A DNA stretch of 64,000 nucleotides, taken from NCBI GenBank assembly GCA_949361645.1, contig OX442426.1, positions 3,096,673-3,160,672 on the forward strand, in the 5' to 3' direction. The position numbers and the translations under genes were made by a program. Under the pieces are notes generated by a model. It was not told where the DNA came from. It saw only the letters and a list, made by a program, of their open reading frames with translations, and ran no database searches. This stretch comes from Spongilla lacustris (Eukaryota; Porifera; Demospongiae; Spongillida; Spongillidae). This document shows, one piece after another, positions 1 to 11,724 of this stretch (positions are counted from its first letter, which is position 1; every line of letters begins with the position of its first letter).

Positions 1-2526
1 CAATCAAAACCAAAATCAATTCATATACCCTTGAGTTGAACATTGAGTGTTATTATTGATGTCATTTATAGCTGTGTTGCACTACTATCAGCAATGAGGG
101 TGAGGTGCTGTTGAAAGCAGTTGTGTTTTGTACTTGGTTTGCAGAGAGTGTGAACATAACCTGTTGTAGCACTGGAGCATCCTTCACAACAGAATGATGA
201 CTTTTGTAAACAAATTTTGCACTTCAATTGCACTTGCTTTTTATGATCACTATAAGCTTTCAAGGTTGACAATGGAATCGGGATATGTTGTTTCCCAATC
301 TAATGAGAATAAAAAAACATTTTGTGGCAACGTTTCAGTGCATTACAGCAATATTACCTGTTCTTCTGATAACTTGTCTCGTAGAACCATTCCTTGCCCC
401 AATAACACATTATTGATAAGCTCATATGCAAGTTTTCCCATAAAGGTTAGGAAATAATCTGGTGTCCCATATGTACTTTGCACTTCAAATGTGTAAGCCA
501 GGAACGAATCAACAACACACATCCCAAAAACTGTGGTAAATATACGATGCCACCACTTGTGTGTACACCATTCACGTTCTAATTCAAGAGAACCTTGACG
601 GTAATGATCATGTCTATCAATGATACAAAAACAACTGAAGAATTCCTCTATCATTACTGGTCGCTTGACCTCCTTGAAGTATACAACAGTCTCCAACACA
701 TCATTTACTTCCTCCTTCTTGTGCCTTTTACGCTTGCAAGGAGTTCCTGAAAGTGTTGAACCAACATTAGACACAATTGTTTTCATCTTTTTATCAGCCC
801 ATCCAAGAGCATAGAAGGGTATACCATTTTCAGCCTGAGTCTCCAATAAGCAGAAATCCCCCCGAGCTGGTACTGCTTCATCTTCCTGACCTTTTCCCCA
901 AGACTGTAAGTATGCAAGTGGATATTCTTTATGTGCTGTCTTTACCATACCCATGAAGTACAGTCCCCTTTCTTGTACTTCCAAGAGGGTCTTCACTGAG
1001 GTGAAGGCAGAATCAGCATGCACCACACGGCCACTACCATAGTATTCCTTGGTTAGGCGATTAGTTACTGCTGTTCCCTCTCCATACTGTTGGAAATAGT
1101 CCTTTTTTCTGTTGGCTTCTTTCCCTTCCATTATCTCTAACTTCAGAATGATACCTGTGTCACCACAAGCAAGTGATTTGATTTCAGTACCCACTCCTTT
1201 AGGTTTGCGAGGCAGCTTTGTCTTATGAGGCATACCGTCCACAACATATTCACCATCAGCTCCTTTCCAAGAACTCATACATTCATCAACAACTAAGTGA
1301 CATCCAGGAATGATATGCTTTTTTCGTGTAAGGTTGAAATCATCAATGAAGCATCTGATGCTTTTCCATGGATCCTAAAAACATTGCATGCTATCAACAT
1401 TCTATACAACTTTGTATAATTACTTACATCAGTGCAGGTACCTTCAACATGAGGTGGAACAAAACTTAAGCACTTCAGTATATCTTGGAAGCGATGTCTA
1501 GTCATCCAATAATGACCAAAGTCTGCACCTTTGAACACACTTCCAGGTTCACTTCCAGTTTTCCAGTACACATGAATAGGACCCCGTTTAGGTTTACAAG
1601 CCATAGCAAGCCTCAATCCAAGAAATTTAAAAAAACTCACCCTTGTCAAGGTGACTCAATCCATTTGCATTCATGTTGATGTTGGTACACTGCAACATGC
1701 TATCGAGTCCACACATGGGATATAACAAAGTCTTTGGTTGACTCTCTTGTACATGTGACCACCTCACATGAGGAATGGAATTATAACGCCCTCCAGCTGA
1801 GGGATCAATGAGCAAAGATTCTCGCCATTTCCACATGCGACCATGTGGCATCAAAAGGGGGTGGAACTGGGTCTTCAAGAAAATCTTCATCCGTATGCAT
1901 TCTATATGAATTATTAATATTTAAAAATGTTTTCATACAAAACTATCTTTACCTTTGCTCATGTTCAACATCACTATTGCTATCACTTTCTGATGACGAG
2001 GTCGAAACGATGCATTCAATGTCAATGTTTGTGACATCCTCTTCCGCGTTTGCCACAGACGAGCTGTCTAGTTCAAAGCATGAAGCTGGAAGTGTGCTGG
2101 CTTCTTCAGTTTCTTCAAGCGCTCTAGCTCTTTTGCGACGACTGCACTTTGCCTTTGGTTCGAAGCCGCGTGCTAAGCAAATGACGTTAGTAGAGACCGT
2201 TGAAACTTTCCCAGTTTCCCAGCGAACAACATATTTCCTCCTCCTTCCATTAACAATGACTTCTAGCACTGTTGCTTTTTTGCCCATCGTACTTATAAGT
2301 TTGCCAACTACACTATCGCCAACTTTGAATCGCTTCGCCATTTTGACCAAAAACCAGTTGCCTAGATAGAGCACCGATAAAAACCAGTTTACCCTGATAC
2401 AGTTTATCAGATCAAAACTTGACATCGTAAATTTTAAAGGAAATTTTGCGTACTTTAGCTGGAATGAAGAAATCGTCCTTGTTTAATGACAGAGACCCTT
2501 AATTAAGGACGATTGGAGATTAAACA
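1..2526 (-). mobile_element. piggyBac-type DNA transposon, one end inside the window
   Basis: The element encodes the transposase described separately. Its right boundary reads GGAGATTAAACA followed by TTAA at 2527-2530, the target site expected for piggyBac. The same terminal sequence, TGTTTAATCTCC in the other direction, bounds a 703-bp non-autonomous element at 31273-31975, which supports this boundary. The other end lies before base 1. The element sits on the 3' side of the truncated P450 gene and in the same orientation, so it may occupy a P450 intron; this cannot be tested here. Confidence 0.75.
66..2341 (-). pseudogene. piggyBac-like transposase (DDE_Tnp_1_7 family), frameshifted
   Basis: This would be the cut-and-paste transposase of the surrounding element. 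Reading from 2341 (MAKRFKVGDSVV) there is a basic/acidic N-terminal exon, a donor near 1955, and an exon from about 1905. Further exons run to about 1433, from about 1375 to 358, and from 299 to 66. Family signatures are VVDECMSSWKG (first catalytic Asp), GMPHKTKLPRKPKGVGTE, HADSAF (second Asp) and a C-terminal cysteine-rich zinc-binding tail (KCKICLQKSSFCCEGC...HNC). Introns at 1433-1376 and 357-300 are about 58 bp with GT-AG ends. In the exon near 1630 the frame of DKGEFF and that of KFLGLRLAMACKPKRG are joined by a run of seven A/T (1629-1635), one base too long, which breaks the gene. The exons upstream of that point are less certain. Confidence 0.8.
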
Positions 2527-2648
2527 TTAAGCACCTATCATTGTGGATTATGAATGATTAATCATAAATAAGTAGCCACTTGAAAGTCACATGGTCAACC
2601 CCTAGCCTCAAAGAGATACATGTAAGGTTGATACTATATGTATATATA

Positions 2649-3474
2649 TGGGACAGTGTCCAGCAAAATCGGGCTTGTGGGGTTATAATTTTATCACTAT
2701 AAAAATTGCACGTTGTACTAAACAACACATCTTCGCGACGGTACTACGTTTTCCTTTCACATTTCGTACACTTGTTCCCACACCATTTCTCTCTGTGAAA
2801 ATCGATTTTTGTGATCTACACCTTTTCCGTGCCGTGGATACAACAATCGTTAACCCCGCGGGTTAGAATTCCTCATTTCTCTGCGTACGAGTGTTGAAAA
2901 CGCGTCAAATTCGGGTTGCACATAGAGGAGTCCTGTAGCTATTGATTTGTTCTGTTCGTTAATTTCTATTCATCCGTTACGGAGATACAGTTGAACAAAC
3001 TACGGGCACGTTTTCCCGCCTGATTCGCGCCAATGATTTTGGAAAATCGCGTCCCGCGCAGTGAATGGGAAGGCGGTGATTATATCATTGGCGCGAATGA
3101 AGCGGGATAATGTGCCTGTAGTTTGCTCAACTGTATCTCCGTAACGGATGATTCAGAAACTAACGATCAGAACAAATCAATAGCTACAGGACTCCTCTAT
3201 GCACACTCCGAATTTGACACGTTTTTAACACTCATACGTGGAGAAATGTGGATTTCTAACCCGCGGGGTTAACGATTGTTGTATCCACGGCACGGAAAAG
3301 GTGTAGATCACAAAAATCGAGTTTCACACAGAGAAATAGTGTGGGAACAAGTGTATGAAATTTGAAACGAAAATGTAGTACCGTCGCGAAGATGTGTTGT
3401 TTAGTACAACGTGCAATTTTTATAGTGATAAAATTATAACCCCACAAGCCCGATTTTGCTGGACACTGTCCCAT
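2649..3474. mobile_element. Foldback (long inverted repeat) element, copy 1
   Basis: The left arm, starting GGGACAGTGTCCAGC, is the reverse complement of the right arm, ending GCTGGACACTGTCCC. The arms are about 400 bp each and meet near 3060, so the element is almost a complete palindrome. It encodes no recognisable protein; the mirrored 72-codon reading frames are products of the palindrome. Flanks are AT-rich (tatatat / ataatta) and I cannot define a clean target duplication. The central part (GTTGAACAAACTAC, GATTCGCGCCAATG) is shared with the element at 5998-6915. Confidence 0.8.
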
Positions 3475-4058
3475 AATTATATTGTTTTAGTCTCACATAA
3501 ACAGAGCTATGAATGCTAAAATTGACCTACAGTAAAGACTCTGCCCTAAGCGCTGGGGAACAGCCCCAATTAGACTGAGTACCTGAGGGATATCCTCAGT
3601 GACACTCCATCTCACCGAGGATATTCCGACGGTGCCAAATTAGTGATGCAACATACTTTTCAACCTTACCATTTAGTGGAGCCAAGTCCCTGACCATATA
3701 TTGGGGCCTGTGGTGCTTATTTTACTGATGAAGCTGCATGGTTTTATCAGCACAAAGTGAAACGCCACTTATACACTTTGCTAGGAACTGCCTTACAATG
3801 ATTATTCACCTAATGACCTGGGTAGCTATTAATAAGCGTCATCTTTGCGGCATATATGCAAATATATATCCTCCACTAATCATTTGTAACTTAACTTTAA
3901 CGAATACCAAATATAAATCCAGGAGAAATCAGAAACATTTGCTGCACACTTTTCCACTAAAACTCATTAATCCACGAATTGCTACAGTATATGCAATGCC
4001 ACTAACCAAGCATAGATGTAGAATGATAAAACATAAATTATACAACATGTACATGTAC
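3475..4058. other. Non-coding stretch between the foldback element and the last visible P450 exon
   Basis: No exon with P450 I-helix, ExxR or heme-loop motifs could be read here on either strand. It holds a GC-richer patch at 3540-3720 and AT-rich sequence after it. I see nothing assignable. Confidence 0.5.
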
Positions 4059-7000
4059 CTTCACACTCTGTCCTTCTTGGCGCCTGCTTTCAACTAGTGC
4101 CTTTGAAGTTTCGTATAAATACCGAAAGGAGTTCATCAAAGCCTTGGGTGTGAGGTATGGCATAAAACGATTCACAAATGGTAGCTGAGCTGTGCAGGCG
4201 AAATAGGTTTAGGCAGCTTAGCTCTTGACCTTTAATGAATATATTTGTAACTTAATAAAAATATATTTTAAAACATTACAATTAAAATAACACTAATTCA
4301 ACAAAAATATATGTACATGTATATGGTGATGGAATCACTATGGGTTCAAAAAAGTGTAATCCTTATAGGACTGCACATAACAAATGTATCATTTTGCTGT
4401 AAAGATTATTGAACATTATTATAACTGAAAGATGTTATTGATAACTTCACATGAACATAAATGTATGTGATCTGAATTTAGTTTGGGTAAAACAACGTCA
4501 TTTTTGCCATTGCAACACAATATAAAAGGTCTTACATTTTAGTGCCACAACAGTAAATAAGTTAGATGCGGCTCCGCTATTGGGTCGTTGTACATCGAAA
4601 ATTGTCCTTGCAGCTTTGGTCAGTGGATCTTCTTCTTTGTCACTTGTATGCAGCTCCACCTGTCTTCCAAATGCTACAGCAAGGATGCTCTCCATTGTGA
4701 AGAACCCAAGGTGCCTATATAGTCAGAGATGTGTGATTATACAAAACCCACTATAGACAATGCATTAAACTAACTGATAAACATGCAATTTATTTACAAT
4801 CCTATTGCACTTTTTTTTACCAACTGCTGCACACATGTATGTACATGTACAAGTGAGCAAGCAATTGTGTTCAGAGCAGAAATAATGAATGTGTAAGATT
4901 TCTAATAACTTACACAGCCACAATTAACTCCCTCTGTCACTATATGGATCTTGATCTGTCCAAGCATTTCAATGATATCCTAACCTTTGACATCACTATG
5001 TATTTTTTATTATGTGTATATTGTAGTTAATGACATTGCTACACCACAATCAGCAACGTGCATCATTAGGACAATTATGATTGTCGACTGCCATTCATGA
5101 ATTTTAACCTTGTGCTGATACTGATGCTTAAGTATTATTACTGCACTATTTTCAACTACAATGATGTTTTTCAGAAATAGTAATTGAAGCACATTACACC
5201 ATCTAAGCACTAAGACTCAATTATAGTTACTATCAATGAACATACTTGTACCACGAGTGCTGATCATACCTTTTGATGTCAATAGTCTCTCCTCGTTCAG
5301 AGAATTTTCCTAAATTCATCTGCAGCTTATCCATACATTTTTGGACAATAGGAACCATCTGAGAACATCAATGTAGAAATATATGTACAGTGTACATGCA
5401 TGTACAAATCTTGTATGCATATGATCACTTCCATGTATTAGTCAGCTTAATAATCAAAATAAGATTATGATTCATGAAGAATACTCAGAGTTAGGCTGGG
5501 TATTCATTCCCTTTGTGTGTAAATGTATGGTCTAAAGCTATGCAATCCAGTAAATTGGTTGGCAACCAAAATCTTATAATCCCTATGGAAGACTGAGTTT
5601 GGCACTCAGCAGAGCTAATTGTACAACTGTTGTCAAAATCCCCATGTCTATTTGGTATGTTTTCAATGGTACTGGACCTGGCTGCAGAAGAAAGTTTAAC
5701 ATCATGCTAAGGGTACAGGGTTCAGCAGGGTCTGCAATGATGCAGAGGAGCAGAAGCCAAGAAAATGCTGTCCTCTCTAACCTGCAGTATTAACTCCCTA
5801 AGCCCTTGCTGTACTCCATGGTAGACTAAGCATGGGATTAGCTAGAAGCAGTTCGCAGCCATTTCTGTGTAGGTCATATGGGATGTCACTGTAGTTTCAT
5901 AACATAAATAGACGGGTACTATAAACTATCATCAATTTAAGAGGTTCAATGCAAATTTTAAAAATTAATTATATAACATGTACATGTATAAAGGAATGGG
6001 ACAGTTTCCGCGAAAACATTTAAAATGCTACTTGTTTGAATCGCTATATCTCACCAACGGTTAAAGCTATGGACTTTCTATCTTTAACACTACATACTAC
6101 ACTATTTCTCTATGGCAAAATACAGGAATCTTGCACTTGCTCCTTGCCAATATTGCAAAGTTCAACACCCCACCTGGTTCAAACCCGCCATAACTTTAGG
6201 TAGGAGTAATCAAATCGCTTCAAATTTGTTTTGTAGGTAGAAAGGTCCTATACCTATCGATTTGTTTTGTTCGTTAATGAGATACAGTTGAACAAACTAG
6301 GTGGTTTTCCAGCTTGATTCGCGCCAATGTTATAAATCCCCGCCGCGAGTTAGTCTCGAACCCAGACCCACACTCGCAGCTGCTGATGGATTACATCACC
6401 GCTACGCGAGAAACCATTTCTCGCGCAGCGGTGATGTAATCCATTGTGCAACGTGCGATATATGTAATCCATTGTGCAACGTGCGATATATATGTAATCC
6501 ATATCGCACGTTGCACAATAATCCATCCGCAGCTGCGAGTGTGGGTCTGGGTACGAGACTAGCCTCGAGTGGCCAAATCATTGGTGCGAATCGAGCGCGA
6601 AAATGTGCACGTAGTTTGTTCAACTCTATCTTTGTAACGGATGACATAAACAGCAGAACAAATCAATAGCTGCAGGACATGTTTACCCACAAACCGAATT
6701 AGAAACGAGTCGAACATTCCTATCGAAAGTTATGGCGGGTTTGAACCTGGTCAGTTATCGAATGTTGCAATACTGGCAAGGAGCAAGTGCAAGACTCCAA
6801 AATGTATTTTACCATTGATAAACGGTTTTGTATGAACTTTTCAAAATAGGAAGTCCGTTTAGCGTTCGGAAGAAATAGCGATTCAAACAAGAAGCATTTT
6901 TATTACACGATTATTAATTTTTATAAAATTATAACGTAGGTTATAATTAAATGGCCTAATTTCTTACCTGTTTCATTTTTGCTCCAGTAAATGTAGGAGA

Positions 7001-10000
7001 AATGGCATGACGAGAATTCTTCCATTGTTCTCCTTTGCTAACAACTAAAGAAGGTGGCAGGGCAAATTTTTCACTTATACCACGAACAAGGATATCCTAG
7101 AGAGAATATAAGCAGGGGGAAATACCAGCAGTAAAGAGCACATTCTCAAAGATTTGTTCCTATACCCCATTCTACAGACACTTTCAATATCTCGCATGTT
7201 CATGTTACACACATATGCAAAGCTGTCCCCTTGTGAATTGCATACGAGTGGTCGATAATAATATTGTGCTGCAAATCGATATGTGCACAGTCATTTATAT
7301 ATCACCTTTAGCAACCTTAACTTCAGCTGGCTACAACCCTTGATTTCAGATGTACAGATTTGGCATCGTTATGTTGAGTTACCAAGCACAAGCCTTCCCA
7401 TGACAATACATATGCATATAATTGATGCCATTATCGGAATGCCATCGAGGGTATATACGATTTGTTTGCCACTTTAGACTAGCAAAGTCAGAATGTCTTC
7501 ACCGGAACGAAAGAGAAAAGCCAAACGACGAGAGGAATACCTCCAAAATCGAGACGAGTCTGTCTGAGGCAACAATTCAAGTTTAGGGGGAGTTAGCATC
7601 TCCCGAGTTCAGTTCAGTACAAATTATTAGTAGGCCTACATCAAAAAAAGAGAGAGTCTGCTCGCAACAGCTAGCTTGCTAATGTAGAATCTAACGAAGC
7701 TGTAGAAGAGTACATGGAGTCATGGAACATCGTGAAAAGCTTGGCGCCCGAGTTTTTATCTATATGTAGAACAGCTGCAAAGGTGATATTACTGTGTTGC
7801 TATGCAATAATGACATGACATTACAACGGCTGGGTTTTTATGTCATTCAAACCATTATGTTGTTCTTGCATGTATTTTACTACATGGGTTGTGCAATTTA
7901 GTCACTAATACAAAAAGAATGAAACAAGATATTTAAAGAAATAAATAAACATTTTCTCTGGGAAAGTTGGTGATGTATAGGATTTGAAGGCAATAGTGAT
8001 GTAAAAAGAAGGGAACCATGGATTGGAGATACAATGAACACAATATTCCTATATTTAGCAACACAAATGTAATGTAGTTCTACAAATGTGCTAAATGTGT
8101 TTATCATAACTCCAATCCCTTGTTCCCTTCCTTTATACACCATCATTGCCTTCAAATCCTATACATCACAAACTTTATATCTTGTTAGAATATTTTCTTA
8201 GTTCAAAGTGATCAATCTTGAATATAAATACTGATACATGCATACTATAATGTGTTTTTGCATGTGTATATGGATCTCAGTACTTATAGTCAGCATTGCT
8301 TGTATCTTTCTTGCAAATACCTTGGCAAATGGTACACACACAAGTGATATAACATTTGTAGAACTGCTCGTAAGAACAAAACATACCAAATGTTGTTTGC
8401 TGATAAGGTCAGAGTTGAAACTAATAACTTTGAATATGTAGCATTCCTCTATGTACATACCATAGTGATAGCACATAGCTGTAGCCAATAATAAAATTTG
8501 GGGGTTGGGGGTTGTGGCTACTAATTATATTCATGCCAGGAGTTACATATTTGAAGAAATCAACATGGAAAGGGTCCCCAAACTCCCCTGCAAGCAAAGG
8601 AGGACTACTAACATTTAAATTTACATTGTGTTAATGCTCGAATGTATATACTGATACAAGCATTTATATGAATGAAAGTGACAAAAGTTCCAAATACTGT
8701 CTGGCGACTTGAATTATAATTGTGGCTTACAACTCATTTGCAACTGCGGGAAGGTCTATAGCACGTGTAAATGCATGCACCTATTTAACTGAATCTGCTT
8801 TCAAGTCGAAAGAAAATTCCGAGTTGTGATCTTCCAACGCTTTGTAACATACTTCAAAATATAGAACAATACTACAGCACCATCATACAGAACATCTAAA
8901 TTGGACCATGAGATATACATGTACATAAGCCCAAAGGTTTTGGGGGGGAGGGGGGTTGGCTGTCTTAAGCCCCCCTCCTGGCCACGGCCTTGTAGCACAA
9001 TAGGTAGTGGGTAGATACAGTTAATTAAAGCACAAGGCAGCAGACTGGATCGGAACTTAAAACGAGATCAAAGTTTTTTATCTTAATTTATAGCTGAAGT
9101 TTATATAATTAGGAGAGTTTTTTCATCCAAATGTTGAGTTCTATATAGTTCACATGTGTCAAAATGTTTATTTTTCATTCTACAAATTAAGTGTGCAATA
9201 TTGGTATCCACATAATAAATGTGAAAAAAAAACTTACAATGCGATCTGTAAAGGAATCGAATTGCTTCACAAGCACCAACTTCAGAAGTTCCTGATCTGC
9301 AATCACTATGACCGGCATTGCTCCTATGTAGAAACTGGGAAATATTGTAATTTTTAATGTAATAGTATTGTTTAGCTAGGCCTTTGTGACACTTTTGTTG
9401 TAACTGTGCTCATGGTCCAAATAAATTCCATTGCTTTTATTTTATTCTTCGGATGAAAGCATGGCTTCGCTTTTTTATAATCATAGTGGCACTGTGGTTT
9501 GTGTGACAGCTATTTAGGAGGTGTATTAAAGCTATTGCATAATCGTATTTTAATGCTCAATAATTGATAGCAATTCGAACTTAAAACAACATCACTATTA
9601 AAGTTTTACTACTGTAAAGAATGATACAGAAAAATATCATCTAGCCATGACTTAAAGACACTTACCCAGAAACATCACCATAGGTGTCATGTAGCTTTTG
9701 TATCATAGCAAAAGGGTCCTGCATAGATTAAAAGTCTGATCATGTATATGCACTAGTGCAAAACAAAATCACAACCTCTACATTCATTAATATATCTTTC
9801 AAATCGACACTTCATGTCATCAATACTACTAAGGGTGAGAATTGGGTGCATGTCACTCACTGCTTTGTTCAAGGATATTATGTAGCTCATGATAATTCAC
9901 AGGAAATGATGATAAAAGCACAATCACAAAAAACTGCACTCTACCAGTAGTTTGCAACAGTGTACTACATGATGAGTCTAAATTTGCATCCCTTTACATG

Positions 10001-11724
10001 ATGTTAGATTTTAATCTACGCATATCAGTTTATAGTTTCAAATATATTGTAAAGGCACAATATTATACATCACATTTACACAAAATAGGAAAACTATCCT
10101 TTGAAAAGGTACAGCGCAATTACTCTGGCTTAAGCATAGCATTTTAAATTCAGAAACCAGCTGTTATTACATGCACCCCCTTCCCCCCCCCTCCCCCGGC
10201 CCAAAATCCTGGATCCGCCCCTGATGCAGCAACGGTACATGTACTAATCAAGTGCTCAATGTAGGATTACTAAATTTTTCGTACCATCCATTGTTCCCTT
10301 CCTTTATACACCAGCCATTGCAGTCAAATTCTATACACCACTACCTTTCCCAATTCCCAGAGAGAATGCTTGTTATTTAATATTTCACCGGCGTGCACGC
10401 TTCATATCAGTCTCGTACCCAGACGTATTAATATTTTATACGTCTGGAGTCCTCGGTCTGGCGAAAATATAAATAGCTAAATAGGTCGAATTTCGTCGAC
10501 TAGCACCAGAAATGCTACCAATCATACGCAGGCAGTCCTGTGACACTCCCACAGTCATGTGATAGTGTACATATATTTAATTACATTCCAAGTACTTTTA
10601 TTAATAGTTTTGTAAGGTCGGGACGTTTTTGCCTGTCTCCAGTCCTAACTGGCAGCGCATGGGAAGTGGAAGTGTTGTGCTTCGCAATCTTTTGAGTTTC
10701 ATACCAGCTGTTGTGGCTTAGCAGTGCCTGAACGATCGAAAAGGAGTTTCTACCATGCTATAGCCGTATAGGCGTAGGGTACTTTAAATGCGTAGTCTGT
10801 TACCATGCATATGATCATAGATACTGTCTATGCTATGCGGATGTATGCTTTGGCTGATAGGTTCTTTTTGTAAGCCATAGTTTTGCCCTATATAAAGGCA
10901 GCTAGCAATGTCGTCAGGCGTCTAGAAGCAGTTACATGCAGCAGTACTAGTGATTACATGTATTTCATTGCCTGATCCATGAGCCCGCCAGGGCTGCTAG
11001 CGCGAGTAACTTGGTTTGTTAATTGCATTCCCAGCTGCACGTCTGTGTACGGGGCAGTTTCTTGTGCGAGTTAGATAGCATCTATCTATTGCCAGAGGGC
11101 ACCGGGGGTTGGGTAGGCAGGGGGCCCTTTCCAAGCTATGGCCGAGTAGGCCTATGGCGCCTCGGCCATTTCCGGCCCATCCTAAACAATTACAACGATG
11201 CAAACAGATTAATTTACACCACGTGGCTGTAGTTGGTACCACAATTTAGCTTCGATCTTATTCTAGCGTTCGCTTGCATGTGATTATCGGTCACGCCCCA
11301 TTTTAATTTGGGCACCTTCCCTCTGGTGAAACAACTCGCAAACAGCTCGTTACGAATGCATTAAAGAGCAAGCGTGCACATCAATTGCTTTTAACATAAC
11401 TCTGGACGAGTTACGCAGCTGTGCCTGCATCTATGACTAGTCCCCTAAGAAGATTAAACCGCTTCTGCAGTTGCGATATGGATGGTACGGCCGGGGATCA
11501 ACCGTAGCGGACTTACTTTCACGAATTCCTTTGCATTACCCCAGAATGGGCGTGGAGCTGGTCCTTTAACACCCATCTTCTTTAGAACTCCATAGGGCGC
11601 GTATGCAAATCTGTAAATAAACAACTTAACGTCAACCACATACATCTCAATGTATAGATAATTACTTGTAAATCAGAACGGCAACACTAAGAAATGAAGC
11701 GGCGGCAATGACAAGGCTCAACAT
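4059..11724 (-). CDS. Cytochrome P450, N-terminal 277 residues (3' exons not in window)
   Basis: A microsomal-type P450 monooxygenase, most like the CYP3/thromboxane-synthase group; the subfamily is an inference. Coding exons on the minus strand are 11724-11666, 11610-11517, 9718-9666, 9334-9238, 7096-6968, 5358-5270, 4714-4536 and 4189-4059. All have GT-AG borders and matching phases, joining to 831 nt (277 codons). Residues 1-19 (MLSLVIAAASFLSVAVLIY) form the membrane anchor. A proline-rich hinge follows (GPAPRPFWGN), then YGDVSGFYIGAMPVIVIAD. The C-helix WxxxR is W126/R130 in GEQWKNSRHAISPTFTGAK. Helices D-G follow (FFTMESILAVAFGRQV). The family is about 500 residues, so the I-helix, ExxR and heme-cysteine loop are missing. 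The gene either continues beyond base 1, past the piggyBac element, or is truncated. Introns contain foldback and other small elements. Confidence 0.85.
5998..6915. mobile_element. Foldback element, copy 2, with a nested element
   Basis: Left arm from about 5998 (GGGACAGTTTCCGCG; then TTGTTTGAATCGCTAT) mirrors a right arm ending near 6915 (ATAGCGATTCAAACAA). The inner arm segments GTTGAACAAACTA and GATTCGCGCCAATG match the element at 2649-3474, so the two belong to one family with divergent outer ends. It lies in the P450 intron between the exons at 7096-6968 and 5358-5270, and carries the 211-bp Mutator-like MITE at 6351-6561. Confidence 0.65.
6351..6561. mobile_element. Mutator-like MITE (TAGTCTCG family), nested
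   Basis: It starts TAGTCTCGAACCCAGACCC and ends GGGTCTGGGTACGAGACTA. Flanking 9-mers are GCCGCGAGT and GCCTCGAGT, a 9-bp target duplication with one mismatch. The interior holds mirrored GGTGATGTAATCC segments and a short tandem repeat (TTGTGCAACGTGCGATAT). The same termini and 9-bp duplications occur at 17372-17471 and 17846-19308. Confidence 0.75.
7971..8169. mobile_element. Short inverted-repeat MITE in a P450 intron
   Basis: TGATGTATAGGATTTGAAGG at the left is mirrored by CCTTCAAATCCTATACATCA at the right, with the similarity running about 58 bp inward on each arm. A diverged single arm of the same family is at about 10285-10375. No coding capacity. Confidence 0.6.
8936..8995. other. GC-rich transposon terminus fragment
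   Basis: A block of G and C runs ending CCTGGCCACGGCCTTG stands out in AT-rich intron sequence and resembles the subterminal part of the hAT elements elsewhere in the window. No partner end was found, so I treat it as a fragment. Confidence 0.35.
10170..10224. other. hAT-like terminus fragment (CAGGGGCGGATCC end)
   Basis: A poly-C block followed by AATCCTGGATCCGCCCCTGA matches the end seen at 18560-18580 and resembles the TIR of the element at 20807-21082. Only one end is visible. Confidence 0.4.

Noticed and set aside
2648..3474. Two identical-looking 72-codon ORFs at 2648-2866 and 3256-3474
   Set aside because: They are the same sequence seen from the two arms of a palindromic element; no coding signal beyond that.
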